64,000 nucleotides of DNA from NCBI GenBank assembly GCA_018267365.1, contig JAFDYQ010000006.1:112328-176327 (forward strand), written 5' to 3'. Source of the DNA: Bacteroidota bacterium. GTDB taxonomy: Bacteria; Bacteroidota; Bacteroidia; Chitinophagales; LD1. The position numbers and the translations under genes were made by a program. Position 1 is the first letter of the stretch. Each line of letters begins with the position of its first letter. Positions 26,498 to 36,014 of the stretch are shown here, piece after piece. The notes under the pieces are model-generated. The model did no database searches, had not been told where the DNA came from, and saw only the letters and a program-made list of their open reading frames with translations.

Positions 26498-29011
26498 TTA
26501 AAGCGTGTAGCTGAGCTGCAGGGTATAGTTGCGCGGTGCCTGGAACATACCCGGGCGGGTCATCCACTCAGTATTGGCTACGTTCTTGATGATAAAGGCC
26601 ATTTTGAACTTAGGTGTAGGCTTGAAGCCGAGGGAGAGGTTCAGAATGCTGTAGCCCTTGCTGCCCGCTGCGATCTGCGCATCTCTGTAGTTTTTCAGTC
26701 CTGCAAAAGAACCGATACCACCTATTTCTGTGAAGAGCCTGCTGAGGAAAGCGTAGTCTACGTTTTCCTGGAAGGACAAGTACTGGTAATCCAGGTTGAG
26801 GTCAAATTTTTTGTACACTACGTTAAAGACCAGCTTAAATTGATGGCGTGAGCGGTACTTGAGTACATTATCTTTGCTACTGGATGTCATAGCATAGGTG
26901 AGCCTAGAAGAGTCTGGATTTGAGATCGGGTCATGGTTAGCATCGTTTGCTGTCCGCACGCGGACAGGGATACCTATATTGATATCTGCATATGGTTTGA
27001 TGGTATCACCCTGCTGGTTAAACATAACTAGTGGCTTATTCCAGTCGAGTGCACGTGCATCTGTAAAGGCATACCCCGCCAGCAGGCTCAGCTCAAAGTC
27101 TCCTACTTTGCCCTGTACACCGGCGGTCAGCTCTGTGCCGAGTATGCGGGTGTCACCGATATTCTGCGAGGAGAATCCGAGACCATAGAGGCCATTCTTG
27201 GAGGTAGGATCTCCAAACTGACCAAAGGTAAACTCCATCATGTTATTGTAGAAGTTGGCAAAAAAGGCAGCATCACCGTAGCCCATCCAGTTCTTGCCTA
27301 TTTTAAAGGCTTGCTTGATACCCAGCTCTGCGCTATAGCCTTTCTCGGGTTTCAGGTTAGGATTGCTGAATACGCCCAGTGGACCTACATACGTGTGTAC
27401 GTAGAGCTCAGCCAGTGACGGATATCGGAAGCCCATACTGCCTGACGCACGGAGAAACGTGCCCTCCGCTACCTGATAGTTGATGCCGATACGGCACAGA
27501 GGATACTTTAGCGTGCTCAGGCTATTGGTACGACCTACGACTACATAATGCTTGGAGACGGGATCGAGGGTGTCTTTGTCGTTATTGAAATATTCCCATC
27601 GTCCGCCCAAGACGATATCTAGTTTGTTAAAGAATTTCTTATCCACCTGCCCGTAGATAGCTACATTGGCGCGGTCATGATTGCCTATCAGAGAGGCGCT
27701 GTCACTGGATCCCTTTGGCGTGCGGGAGAGATCGTACATGCCTACCAGACCGGCTATGACGGTGAGGTTGATCTTTTTCATCATCTTGGCATACTGAAAC
27801 TCTACGTAGTTTTTGTGCCCGATAGATCCTTGACCCGTAGTATTGATATTACTCGAGTTGAGGTAGCGGTAGCGGAATGTGAAACGGTTGTCTTTTTTAT
27901 CATAATAGGTGAGAAACGGGTCTATGATATAGCGGCCGTTGTGATAGATGGTGATGGTCCCTGGCAGAGGCTCGTATCCTTTCTTGCCGATACTATCCCA
28001 GAGAAAGAAGGTTTTGCCCCAGCTGTAGTAGGCCAGTGCGCCTATACCCATGCTCAGGCCTTCTATTTTCTTTGACCTCCAGCGGAATTTGAAGTTAGCA
28101 TGCATATCATGTGCATCTGAAGAGTCGAGATAGCCACGGTCAGTAGTGATACCCAGGCCGCTCACCAGGTCAAACTGGCCTACCTTGCGGCGGTCAGCAA
28201 AGTTGGTACCCATAAAGTACTGCTGCTGGCCTGCCAGCCACCACTTCATATCACGCTCAGGCGGTGCTCCGTAGAACCCTGCATAGCTGGTCACTTTAGT
28301 AAATGGCTTGTCAGTAGGCCACGCAGGGATAGCATTGATGATACCATTCAGCGCGCCGGAGCCATAGAGGGAAGAGGCCGCACCCTTTATTACTTCCACT
28401 TGCTCCACATTTTCCATTGGGATCACAGACCATTTAGCATCGTCAGCATCTGCTGTAGTGATGGTGATACCGTCATATAGTACCGCTACGCGACTGCCGG
28501 CACCGTAGCTCCAGCCGGAGCCTGAGCGGATATTGGCCTGGCCGTCAGCTATGGTCACACCGGGTATCTTCTGTACGCCGGTAGAGAGGTCTGTGATATT
28601 TTGGTTGGCCAGTGTGGTCCCTTTCATCACCTCCATAGACACGGTTTCTTCACTGAGTTTCTTGGCATATTTGCTACCAGAGACTACTACCTCGTCTATC
28701 ATTTTGGCTTTGTCTTTGATCACCACATTTTGCACCTGAGTTTCGCCGTCCTTTAGTGTGACGCTCAGCTTGGTATCTTCTTTGCCTACGGAGTGAAATA
28801 CTACAGTATAAGTACCCGCTGGCACACTCAGTTCATAGTTGCCATCATAGTCGGCAGTGGTGGCTTGGTTTTTGGATACATCTATCACCACCGTAGCTCC
28901 GAGTAGCGGTTCCCCCTTTTCATCGGTTACTTTGCCGGTTATTTTCCCATTTTGGGCATACGTCGTCAGTGAGAGCAATGCGAAACACAGCGCATACAGG
29001 ATTTTTTGCAT
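26498..29011 (-). CDS. TonB-dependent outer-membrane receptor
   Basis: I start it at ATG 29011 (MQKILYALCFALLSLTTYAQ), which is a clean signal peptide; the frame runs 18 codons further upstream without features. The 837-aa product has a carboxypeptidase-regulatory-like N-domain (KITGKVTDEKGEPLLGATVV), a plug domain (VVVSGSKYAKKLSEETVSME, QKIPGVTIADGQANIRSGSG, VEVIKGAASSLYGSGALNGI) and a long beta-barrel ending in the canonical aromatic strand NYTLQLSYTL. It imports an unknown ligand with TonB energy. It is not paired with a SusD-like gene, so it is not a classical polysaccharide-utilisation receptor. Confidence 0.93.
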   Translation of the reverse strand: MQKILYALCFALLSLTTYAQNGKITGKVTDEKGEPLLGATVVIDVSKNQATTADYDGNYELSVPAGTYTVVFHSVGKEDTKLSVTLKDGETQVQNVVIKDKAKMIDEVVVSGSKYAKKLSEETVSMEVMKGTTLANQNITDLSTGVQKIPGVTIADGQANIRSGSGWSYGAGSRVAVLYDGITITTADADDAKWSVIPMENVEQVEVIKGAASSLYGSGALNGIINAIPAWPTDKPFTKVTSYAGFYGAPPERDMKWWLAGQQQYFMGTNFADRRKVGQFDLVSGLGITTDRGYLDSSDAHDMHANFKFRWRSKKIEGLSMGIGALAYYSWGKTFFLWDSIGKKGYEPLPGTITIYHNGRYIIDPFLTYYDKKDNRFTFRYRYLNSSNINTTGQGSIGHKNYVEFQYAKMMKKINLTVIAGLVGMYDLSRTPKGSSDSASLIGNHDRANVAIYGQVDKKFFNKLDIVLGGRWEYFNNDKDTLDPVSKHYVVVGRTNSLSTLKYPLCRIGINYQVAEGTFLRASGSMGFRYPSLAELYVHTYVGPLGVFSNPNLKPEKGYSAELGIKQAFKIGKNWMGYGDAAFFANFYNNMMEFTFGQFGDPTSKNGLYGLGFSSQNIGDTRILGTELTAGVQGKVGDFELSLLAGYAFTDARALDWNKPLVMFNQQGDTIKPYADINIGIPVRVRTANDANHDPISNPDSSRLTYAMTSSSKDNVLKYRSRHQFKLVFNVVYKKFDLNLDYQYLSFQENVDYAFLSRLFTEIGGIGSFAGLKNYRDAQIAAGSKGYSILNLSLGFKPTPKFKMAFIIKNVANTEWMTRPGMFQAPRNYTLQLSYTL

Positions 29012-29179
29012 AAAATTTGTTATTTGGGTTTGACCGGCGCTAAAAAAATAGATTTTTTCTGACAATTAAAAATTGCTACGGTCACTGAGTTGTTAAATAG
29101 GGGTTGATATTAATTGGTAAAAGCTAGTTATATATTGCTGGGAAATAGTACTTTTACCATTCTAAACAAGAATAACAGA

Positions 29180-31081
29180 ATGAAAAAGTTTTTACTCAGC
29201 TGGCTGGCTATGGCTATACTGTCCCTGGCCGCGTCGGCGCAGTGTCTGACCTGCACACCATCTATGAATGGCTGTGCACCCGCAGGGGGCATATGCGGCC
29301 ACTCTGCAGTAGGTATGGCCAACCATCCCTACACCACCAACATCAGCTTCTACATGCCGAAGACGATCAATGATCCGGCGTTTCTGGCTCAGTGTAGCTG
29401 CAACCATATCAACCTCAATGAGATCAAGGTGACCGGTGTGGGGGGCCTGCCTACCGGCATCAATGCCTTCTTCAACCATGCTAACCAGGACTATGATGTG
29501 GCCAACGGTGACTCTCTGGGTTGCGTCAACTTTTGCGGAACGCCACTGGCTGCAGGCCTATACCCTGTGACCGTCTATATAGAGGCCCATGTGAAGGCCA
29601 TAGGCACCCCGATAGGTGACGTGGATCCGGGCCCTCAGAGCCAAACCTATAAGGATACCATGCTGATCCTCCCTGATACTTCAGGTGCAGTATCTTCTTT
29701 CAATTATACCCCGCATGTCAACTCTGACTGCGACTCCCTCACCCTCGGATTTAATGCCCTGCTGTCGGCACCATATCCTAATCCTACTAACTATGAGTGG
29801 AATTTTGGCAACGGACAGACATCTGCTGCGGCGACTCCAGCCGGCATGTACACCTTCAATACTCCTGGCATACACCCGGTGTCACTAAAAACGACATACT
29901 ACCAATATCGTGTCAAGAACGTATTTATATACAATACCTCTGGCGGCTGGCAGGATGCCTGTGATATCTCCTGCACAGGCACACCACCGGATCTTTACGT
30001 GAAGTTTCCGTTGCTCGGCTTTAATAACAGCGCCAATAATGTATCCAGCTGTACCAACGTGGCATTCAACAATATTGACCAGCTGATCCCTATGGGTACT
30101 GACTCACTGAGTATGGAGCTATGGGATAGCGATGCGGGCAGCTTTGCCAATATCTGTGGTGCGGATGACAATATTGGCAACTATATGCTTCACATCACCC
30201 CAAACCTCTTTCCTCAGCGTGTGAGCTGGGCCAGTAGCAATGCAAGCGGGTATGTGGACATAGATACCGTAGCCCTCGCTCCGAGCTTTATAGACACACT
30301 GAAGATCAATATACAGGGGCGCCCAGCTATACCTATGCTATCTGCCGACAGAGACTCAGCCTGCCTAGGAGACTCTATACGTCTGGTGATCTCACCCGTC
30401 TACACTAATGCAAAATACGAATGGTGGAGAGACTCTACCTACCTGCTGGATGCTACCGACTCAGTATACTATACCAAGCAATCGGGGCTCTTCCGTGTGA
30501 AGATAACCAACCTGGCTACAGGCTGCTCTACAGAGATGGACACGCCATACTACCGCGTGAGTGTGAGTACGATGGTGCCGACTAGTGCCAATCTGGTATA
30601 CTCTCAGCAGAGCGCGCAGATATTTCTGAATCCATTCCTGCCGGGTAGCGTAGCAGACTGGTACTACAACGGCACCCTCGTGACCGGCCAGCATGGCCAG
30701 ATACTGCCGCTGCTGGGCAATGGGGTTTATACCGCTACTGTCTATGCGGAGGGATTCCCTCAGTGCTATCTGGCCTCGGATCCTCTGACCGTGACCGGTG
30801 TAGGTATCATAGACGAGACCCCTTCTGATGTATCGGCGCTATCTGTGTATCCCAACCCTAATAATGGTAACTTTACTATCAAGGCAAATGTACTACAGAC
30901 GGGCAATGTAGCCATCAGCATCACAGACGTGCTGGGCAGGGAGGTGTATAGTGAGAACGTACAAAATCTGTACGGGGAGATAAGCCAGAATGTAGACATC
31001 TCTGCACTCGCCAGGGATGTATATACAGTGACTGTATCTACTATCAGCGGCAAGGCTACCACGCGTATAGTGGTGAAGTAA
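29180..31081 (+). CDS. Secreted PKD-domain protein with T9SS type A sorting domain
   Basis: I start it at ATG 29180 (MKKFLLSWLAMAILSLAASAQ), with a signal peptide; the longer frame starts 22 codons earlier. The 633-aa product has a cysteine-rich N-terminal part (CLTCTPSMNGCAPAGGICGH), a PKD-like domain (YEWNFGNGQTSAAATPAGMY), an Ig-like segment around NAKYEWWRDSTYLLDATDSV, and a T9SS end (SVYPNPNNGNFTIKA ... ALARDVYTVTVSTISG). Likely a cell-surface protein; function unknown. A strong terminator follows. Confidence 0.88.
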   Translation: MKKFLLSWLAMAILSLAASAQCLTCTPSMNGCAPAGGICGHSAVGMANHPYTTNISFYMPKTINDPAFLAQCSCNHINLNEIKVTGVGGLPTGINAFFNHANQDYDVANGDSLGCVNFCGTPLAAGLYPVTVYIEAHVKAIGTPIGDVDPGPQSQTYKDTMLILPDTSGAVSSFNYTPHVNSDCDSLTLGFNALLSAPYPNPTNYEWNFGNGQTSAAATPAGMYTFNTPGIHPVSLKTTYYQYRVKNVFIYNTSGGWQDACDISCTGTPPDLYVKFPLLGFNNSANNVSSCTNVAFNNIDQLIPMGTDSLSMELWDSDAGSFANICGADDNIGNYMLHITPNLFPQRVSWASSNASGYVDIDTVALAPSFIDTLKINIQGRPAIPMLSADRDSACLGDSIRLVISPVYTNAKYEWWRDSTYLLDATDSVYYTKQSGLFRVKITNLATGCSTEMDTPYYRVSVSTMVPTSANLVYSQQSAQIFLNPFLPGSVADWYYNGTLVTGQHGQILPLLGNGVYTATVYAEGFPQCYLASDPLTVTGVGIIDETPSDVSALSVYPNPNNGNFTIKANVLQTGNVAISITDVLGREVYSENVQNLYGEISQNVDISALARDVYTVTVSTISGKATTRIVVK

Positions 31082-31102
31082 ACAGCTGTCCGCACATATA
31101 AG

Positions 31103-31133
31103 GCCGCTCTTCTGACGGGGAGCGGCTTTTTTT
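31103..31133 (+). terminator. Rho-independent terminator
   Basis: GCCGCTC (31103-31109) and GAGCGGC (31120-31126) form a 7-bp stem followed by T7. It lies 21 bp after the PKD protein stop. Confidence 0.88.
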
Positions 31134-31177
31134 ATTGGCAATAATTGAGGATTGACCGAATATTGTGGAAAAACCTT

Positions 31178-31208
31178 TTGAAGGATACAAACACTTTTTC
31201 TACTTTTG
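31178..31208 (+). promoter_or_regulatory. Strong Bacteroidota-type promoter
   Basis: TTG (31178-31180, in a TTTTG context), 20 bp, then TACTTTTG (31201-31208), an exact TAnnTTTG. The ATG of the downstream secreted protein is at 31246, leaving a leader of about 30 nt. Confidence 0.7.
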
Positions 31209-31245
31209 GATTATTAGACAAACATTAAACAAACCAAAATCAATC

Positions 31246-32085
31246 ATGAAAAAAATCTTTACTACGTTAGCGCTTGTCGCTGGTATGTATGTAGGAGCCA
31301 TGGCTCAGACTTCGCTGTATTTTGATAGTAATGTATTTCGGTCAGAAAACCCAGGCACAACTGCTATCACTCCTCACATAGGTACGGTATCCGGCCTGTC
31401 TCCCAGCGATTCTTTATTGCCTTGCGGTGTCAGAGGTACTGCTATCAGCGATACTATCTGGTTTAAGAACTTTACTACATTCAGCGTCGCTACTGTAAAC
31501 TCTCTGAAAATAGACTCCCTCTACCTGCCAGCAGGTCTGACATGGAGGACTAGCAAGGCTAACAACACTTTCACTACTGGTGAGGATGGTGTGATCCTGG
31601 TAGAAGGTACTACTAACGTAGCACCAGGCGTATACAAACTGCGTATCATCGTAGATATCGACGCTACTGTGATCGGTACTATTAATAATGCTAACGCAGA
31701 AGACCTGGCTCACCTGCGCTATCATGTACGTATCATAGATAACGCTTCCTCTCCATGCCCGGATCTGGATCCTGCTGACTCTACTCTGGTATACAAGGCA
31801 TATCCTACTGGTGTAAACGAAGTAGCCAACAATATCTCTGATCTGTCTGTAAGGCCAAATCCATTCTCCGGCTCAGCCAGGGTAGAGTTCAACTCTGCTG
31901 TAAGCGGTACATACACCCTGAGAATGACTAACCTGCTGGGTGCAGTAGTATCTAGCAAGGAAGTAGAGATCTATGCCGGTCAAAACGAACTGATGCTGGA
32001 CCGCAATGGTCTCTCATCAGGTATCTACCTGCTGTCTATCTCCAGTGACAAGGGTATAGTGACCAGGAAGGTGACTATAGACTAA
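31246..32085 (+). CDS. Small secreted protein with T9SS type A sorting domain
   Basis: I start it at ATG 31246 (MKKIFTTLALVAGMYVGAMAQ); the open frame extends 27 codons upstream through the promoter, which rules out the longer form. The 279-aa product has one central beta-rich domain of unknown family (about 21-200) and a T9SS domain (SVRPNPFSGSARVEF ... SSGIYLLSISSDKG). Codon use is unusually uniform (many -ct ending codons such as act and tct), as in highly expressed genes of this genome. The consensus promoter and the strong terminator support a well-expressed single gene. Confidence 0.88.
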   Translation: MKKIFTTLALVAGMYVGAMAQTSLYFDSNVFRSENPGTTAITPHIGTVSGLSPSDSLLPCGVRGTAISDTIWFKNFTTFSVATVNSLKIDSLYLPAGLTWRTSKANNTFTTGEDGVILVEGTTNVAPGVYKLRIIVDIDATVIGTINNANAEDLAHLRYHVRIIDNASSPCPDLDPADSTLVYKAYPTGVNEVANNISDLSVRPNPFSGSARVEFNSAVSGTYTLRMTNLLGAVVSSKEVEIYAGQNELMLDRNGLSSGIYLLSISSDKGIVTRKVTID

Positions 32086-32107
32086 TCTGTCCGATCAAGA
32101 TAATCTG

Positions 32108-32136
32108 CAAGAGGCTCCTCACAAGGGAGCCTCTTG
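32108..32136 (+). terminator. Hairpin terminator
   Basis: CAAGAGGCTCC (32108-32118) and GGAGCCTCTTG (32126-32136) form a perfect 11-bp stem with a 7-nt loop. The T-tract is weak (TATTTG). Confidence 0.75.
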
Positions 32137-32238
32137 TATTTGATGTATGTGCAAAGTCATAATTTTAGATGATCTGCGTCTTCCCGTTTTCTCATTATAT
32201 CCCTACCTTAGCTACTCATCCAAAACAATATCACACAA

Positions 32239-32709
32239 ATGGCAGCTAATATCGGAATACCGGCCAAGCACCTGCAGTCACTCTCGACCATGCTCAATAC
32301 GCTCCTGGCTGATGAATATGTACTCTATACGAAGACAAGAAACTATCACTGGAATGTGCGTGGCCCGCAGTTTATGGACCTGCACAAGTTCTTTGAAAGC
32401 CAGTATAAGGAGCTGGCTGAGACTATAGACCAGGTGGCGGAGCGCAACCGCGCCCTGGGCCACTTTGCAGTAGGTACGCTGAAGCAATACCTCAACCTGA
32501 CCCGCCTGACGGAAGACGACAAGGCGACCAATGCAAAGCAGATGCTGCAAAACCTGCTGCACGATCATGAGACGATAGCCAGGGTACTGCGCAACGACCT
32601 CGTGACCGCAGCAGAAAAGTATAAGGATGCCGGTACGAGTGACTTCCTGACCGGACTGCTGGAGCAGCATGAGAAGATGGCATGGTTTATCAGGAGCTAC
32701 CTGGAATAA
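32239..32709 (+). CDS. dps: Dps-family DNA-binding ferritin-like protein
   Basis: The product is 156 aa, usual for Dps. The inter-subunit ferroxidase centre is intact: His37 in TRNYHWNVRGP, His49 and Glu53 in DLHKFFESQY, Asp64 and Glu68 in ETIDQVAERNR. It forms a dodecameric shell that oxidises Fe(II) with peroxide and protects DNA in stress and stationary phase. A near-consensus -7 element TACCTTAG lies at 32204-32211. A dispersed palindromic repeat starts 7 bp after its stop. Confidence 0.95.
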   Translation: MAANIGIPAKHLQSLSTMLNTLLADEYVLYTKTRNYHWNVRGPQFMDLHKFFESQYKELAETIDQVAERNRALGHFAVGTLKQYLNLTRLTEDDKATNAKQMLQNLLHDHETIARVLRNDLVTAAEKYKDAGTSDFLTGLLEQHEKMAWFIRSYLE

Positions 32710-32715
32710 CGGTTT

Positions 32716-32820
32716 ACCGCAAAAGCGCAGAAACGCAAAATTGTTTTTTTTACCGCAGAGGCGGAGAGACGCGGAGAAATACAAGAGTATTAAACATCAG
32801 GGTCTTTCTGCCTTTGCGGT
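32716..32820. repeat. Dispersed ACCGC repeat, compound palindrome
   Basis: A unit ACCGCAAAAGCGCAGAAACG (continuing to 32740) is followed by a second unit starting ACCGCAGAGGCGGAGAGACG (32752-32779); an inverted arm ending TTTGCGGT closes it at 32820. The first unit is nearly the same as the arms upstream of parE (41741-41812); the second matches 39621-39648 in 27 of 28 positions. It lies between dps and the PhnZ-like gene, whose stop codons both point into it, so it may act as a terminator. Confidence 0.75.
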
Positions 32821-32888
32821 TTTTTGATCTGTACTAATCTACACACAAAAGGAGCCGCCCACAGTGCAGCTTCTATTTTTTTTTGAGG

Positions 32889-33473
32889 TTAAATGCTTTT
32901 CGCCTGTTGCCGTTCCAGATGATGGATGGCCATGTGCTTGTAGATATTCAGATCGGGCAGTGGCTGGCCGGTGAGTTTTGCCTCTTCATCCCATTTGCGC
33001 ATTGTGATATTGAGGTCAAAGAGTGGGTCCTCGCGGAAGGCTTTGGCCTCTGCCTCTTTCATCGGGCCGCCTTGGTACTCCAGTGTCTTTTTGCTGGCCT
33101 CTGACAGACGATCATAATAGGCAGGGTCTGCGTAGGTCAGGTAGCGCTTCGCATTGACGTGCTGCTCTGCCAGTTGAGCCACCCGCTCGCTGAATCCCAT
33201 ACTGCGCAGAAAGGCGCCAGCCTCTTTCTCATGATTGGTACGGCCATAGCTGCCCATCGTTTCTTTATTGCGGCTGTGGATCAGGTAGCCTATGTCATGA
33301 AAGAAAGCCGCAAGCACCACCTCGTCATCATAGCCGCCGGTGCGCGCCAGCTCAGCACTCTGGCACATATGCTCCAGCTGTGTCACCGCCTCGCCGTAAT
33401 ACTCCTCTGCACCATGCTGCTCATAGAGTGCAAATATGTCGTCTACCTTCTGCTGAATGGATGGGTCTGTCAT
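32889..33473 (-). CDS. HD-domain protein of the PhnZ-like mixed-valent diiron oxygenase group
   Basis: The product is 194 aa. Instead of only H...HD...D it shows Y25-x-x-E28 and H35 (in YYGEAVTQLEHM), H59-D60 (FFHDIGYL), H81 (TNHEKEAG), H105 and K109 (EQHVNAKRYL) and D162 (MRKWDEEA). This is the full set and spacing of iron ligands, the Tyr/Glu lid and the lysine known for PhnZ, which oxidatively cleaves the C-P bond of 2-amino-1-hydroxyethylphosphonate. Members include other organophosphonate and inositol oxygenases. No phosphonate genes are nearby, so the substrate is open. It is wrongly named a phosphohydrolase in many annotations. Confidence 0.85.
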   Translation of the reverse strand: MTDPSIQQKVDDIFALYEQHGAEEYYGEAVTQLEHMCQSAELARTGGYDDEVVLAAFFHDIGYLIHSRNKETMGSYGRTNHEKEAGAFLRSMGFSERVAQLAEQHVNAKRYLTYADPAYYDRLSEASKKTLEYQGGPMKEAEAKAFREDPLFDLNITMRKWDEEAKLTGQPLPDLNIYKHMAIHHLERQQAKSI

Positions 33474-33551
33474 GATCGCAATATTTGAATCAAAAATAAA
33501 AGTATCAGATACAGATACGCAATGTATCAGTTTAATTTAAGGCTAAGAATG

Positions 33552-34538
33552 CTACAGCTCATACATCAGGTTGCACCCGCGTATCTCGCTATGGTCCAGC
33601 CTGCCCAATACCTCAAAAGAGGCGTCAGGAAACGCCCGGCCAAGGTCTGATACGGCCAGGAAAGAGCAGGAGTGCAGGTTAGCCAGATCTATGATACTGA
33701 GGCAGCCAGTGCGCCCGGCAGGCAGATAGGAGAGTGGGTCGTAGGGGTCTCTGGTCAGGACACGCATCCAGGGCGGGCAGCGGAATACACCCCCTCCGGC
33801 AGAGTAGGCCTGGGATAGCAGCTCTGTCATACCATACTCGCTATGGATGCTATCTATGCCAAAGGCCTCAGTAAGCACGCGGTGTATCTCTGCCCTGGTC
33901 ATCTCCTCGCGGCGGCCCTTCATGCCTCCTGTCTCCATCACGATGGTATCTCCCAATGACTGCGGATATGCCTCTGCAAAGTCCAGCAGTGCATAGGTGA
34001 CGCCCAGCAGCAGTAGCCTTTTGCCGTCTGCTCCGGCGAGTGCGATGCGACGGTTCAGTTCAGCGAAATCTTTGTCGATAAAGCCACTGAGCGGATCGCC
34101 ACTGCGGCGCATCAGGTCATCTGCCATATAGAGCAGAGAGGAGGTACCGCGCTCCAGATAGGAGGGTAGCAGCGAGAGGATGCAGTACTGAGACGGCGCG
34201 CCGTAAAACTGCTCAAAGGCGCTGATATAGCTACGCTCGTAGAGGGCCAGGTCTGCTACCTGATGCCGGCTGGGAGTAGTACCTGTGGTAGTACTGCTCT
34301 CAAAGGTCTTGACCGGAGTGTACAGGCTGTCTATGACCGCATGCGATTTGAAAAACTGGACAGGGAGGAAGGGAATGTCTGCCAAAGCAGCTACTGTGCC
34401 AGGCGTGCGGTGCATACGGTCGCAGAAATCCCTGTATAGCTGTGTATGCTCATACTGATAGCGAAATACAGCCAGCGCCGTAGCCTCAAACGAGGCGGCA
34501 GTAGTGCCAAAGATCTGATCTGTAAGGTGCCGTGACAA
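33552..34538 (-). CDS. LuxE-like acyl-protein synthetase / AMP-ligase family protein
   Basis: The product is 328 aa. The adenylate-forming type signature is FESSTTTGTTPSRH (about residues 79-92), followed by a family pattern with LLPSYLERGTSSLLYMADDL and HSEYGMTELLSQAYS and a C-terminal DLANLHSCSFLAVSDLG block. LuxE-type enzymes activate fatty acids as acyl-AMP and pass them to a cysteine; outside luminous bacteria the substrates are mostly unknown, often for surface lipids or polysaccharides. It stands alone here. Confidence 0.85.
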   Translation of the reverse strand: MSRHLTDQIFGTTAASFEATALAVFRYQYEHTQLYRDFCDRMHRTPGTVAALADIPFLPVQFFKSHAVIDSLYTPVKTFESSTTTGTTPSRHQVADLALYERSYISAFEQFYGAPSQYCILSLLPSYLERGTSSLLYMADDLMRRSGDPLSGFIDKDFAELNRRIALAGADGKRLLLLGVTYALLDFAEAYPQSLGDTIVMETGGMKGRREEMTRAEIHRVLTEAFGIDSIHSEYGMTELLSQAYSAGGGVFRCPPWMRVLTRDPYDPLSYLPAGRTGCLSIIDLANLHSCSFLAVSDLGRAFPDASFEVLGRLDHSEIRGCNLMYEL

Positions 34539-34595
34539 ACAAAATTTTGGAGCAAAGGTGCAATAAACGCTTCAATTTTTAGTTTCTTAGCTACA

Positions 34596-35141
34596 GTGAA
34601 AAACCATGTAGCCATAGCCTGTCTGGCGCTCCTCATCGGGCTGTGCAGCTGCGTGAAGCAACCCAACTTTCCCATCGAACCACACATCGAGTTTAAAAGC
34701 CTATCAGATACGCTGGTACGGCTGCCCAATACGGGTACCGCGGTAGACTCTGTACAGTTCACGCTGTCCTTTACGGATGGGGATGGTGACTTTGGCGTGC
34801 CGGAGGGGCTCACGGACACCACTACCTGCCCCAACTGTGTCTGTACGAACCATGCCACTGACAGCCTGGCGATGCAGGTGAAAAGTGTCAACCTCTTCTA
34901 CTACCAATACGTGTCGGGATTCGATGACAGCTGCCTCAGTATACCGGGTATTGCTACGTCCTATATACCGGTAGCCAAGAAATACCCTGCGCTGCAAGGC
35001 GATATAATCTTCTCGATAAGTTTTGAATGCCCCGGTACAGGCACGGTAGATACCCAGAGGTATTCGTTTTTCATCAAAGACAGAGCCGGCCACTTCAGCA
35101 ATCGGGTATTGAGTCCGCCTATTATTGTAGACTGCAACTAG
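34596..35141 (+). CDS. Lipoprotein of unknown function
   Basis: The product is 181 aa from a GTG start, with a lipoprotein signal (LALLIGLCSCVKQP, lipobox LCSC). The body contains FTLSFTDGDGDFGVPEG, an acidic loop seen in many uncharacterised Bacteroidota lipoproteins, and a Cys pair in CPNCVC. It is beta-rich, possibly Ig-like. Starts only 57 bp from the divergent LuxE-like gene. Confidence 0.75.
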   Translation: MKNHVAIACLALLIGLCSCVKQPNFPIEPHIEFKSLSDTLVRLPNTGTAVDSVQFTLSFTDGDGDFGVPEGLTDTTTCPNCVCTNHATDSLAMQVKSVNLFYYQYVSGFDDSCLSIPGIATSYIPVAKKYPALQGDIIFSISFECPGTGTVDTQRYSFFIKDRAGHFSNRVLSPPIIVDCN

Positions 35142-35319
35142 CGGAATAGAACTAACTCCCGTTTTTTGCGAAAGACCGAGACGGACGCCTCAGTGACCGA
35201 GTTTTGGGTGGCCCTAACGCCTATGACTGCAACTAATACAACAAATACTGCGTAAAGTATGCGGGTCACTATACCGGGGAGCCGGTATGGTTGGCTATCC
35301 TTTATCAAGACCGAAGACC

Positions 35320-35952
35320 ATGCTGAAGAATCAACTCTATCTGCTACCCCTGGCTATGCTCCTGACTCTAGGTCCGGACGCACGGGCCTCCAAACCATCC
35401 GTCAACTACCTGGTAGTCTTTTGCGACGAGGCGGGCAACTGCGGCTACAAGGACCACAGCGGACAGGTGGTGATACCCCCGGGCAAATACGCCTATCTTT
35501 TCACCGATACATTCTACAATACAGCTATCGTGCAGGATGAGAAGATGGGTATCGTAGCTATAGACCGTCAGGAGCGCCCGCTGTATAAAGTATTTGTCTT
35601 TGACAAAGCGCCGGAATATGCCAGCGAGGGCCTGTACCGTATCTATGCCAAAGGCAAGTTTGGGTTTGCCAGCCTGGATCAGGTGGTGATACCGGCCAAG
35701 TTTGACTTTGTCTATCCCTTCAGCGGTGACTATGCGGTCTTTGTATCGGGCTGCAGGATACAGTCTGATGTGAGTGGCCAGCATATAGAGATCATAGGCG
35801 GCAAATACGGCTACATAGACCACGATGGCAAGGTGATCAAAAAAGCCGCATATGAGTCAGCCACGAGCTTTGAGAATGGCAAGGCAACGGTGATATCCCA
35901 AGGTAGAAAGATCACGCTGGATAAAAACTTTAATGAAGTGGCGGTGTGGTAG
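35320..35952 (+). CDS. Secreted WG-repeat protein
   Basis: I start it at ATG 35320 (MLKNQLYLLPLAMLLTLGPD), a signal peptide. The 210-aa product carries WG-type beta repeats: NCGYKDHSGQVVIPPGKYA, KFGFASLDQVVIPAKFDFVY and KYGYIDHDGKVIKKAAYESA, each a Gly-aromatic pair followed by G/D-x-V-I-x-P and a turn. WG repeats usually mediate binding or ligand sensing in secreted proteins. No catalytic domain is attached. Confidence 0.85.
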   Translation: MLKNQLYLLPLAMLLTLGPDARASKPSVNYLVVFCDEAGNCGYKDHSGQVVIPPGKYAYLFTDTFYNTAIVQDEKMGIVAIDRQERPLYKVFVFDKAPEYASEGLYRIYAKGKFGFASLDQVVIPAKFDFVYPFSGDYAVFVSGCRIQSDVSGQHIEIIGGKYGYIDHDGKVIKKAAYESATSFENGKATVISQGRKITLDKNFNEVAVW

Positions 35953-36014
35953 GTGTGTCCATTTCACGGCTGAGGCTGACAGACATTTCTTTCCCAAGCG
36001 TATCAACCTACTGA

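Noticed and set aside
26498..29011. SusC/SusD polysaccharide-utilisation locus
   Set aside because: No SusD-like lipoprotein or glycoside hydrolase is adjacent to the receptor.
32889..33473. HD-type nucleotide phosphohydrolase
   Set aside because: The extra Y-x-x-E, His and Lys residues match the PhnZ oxygenase group, which plain HD hydrolases lack.
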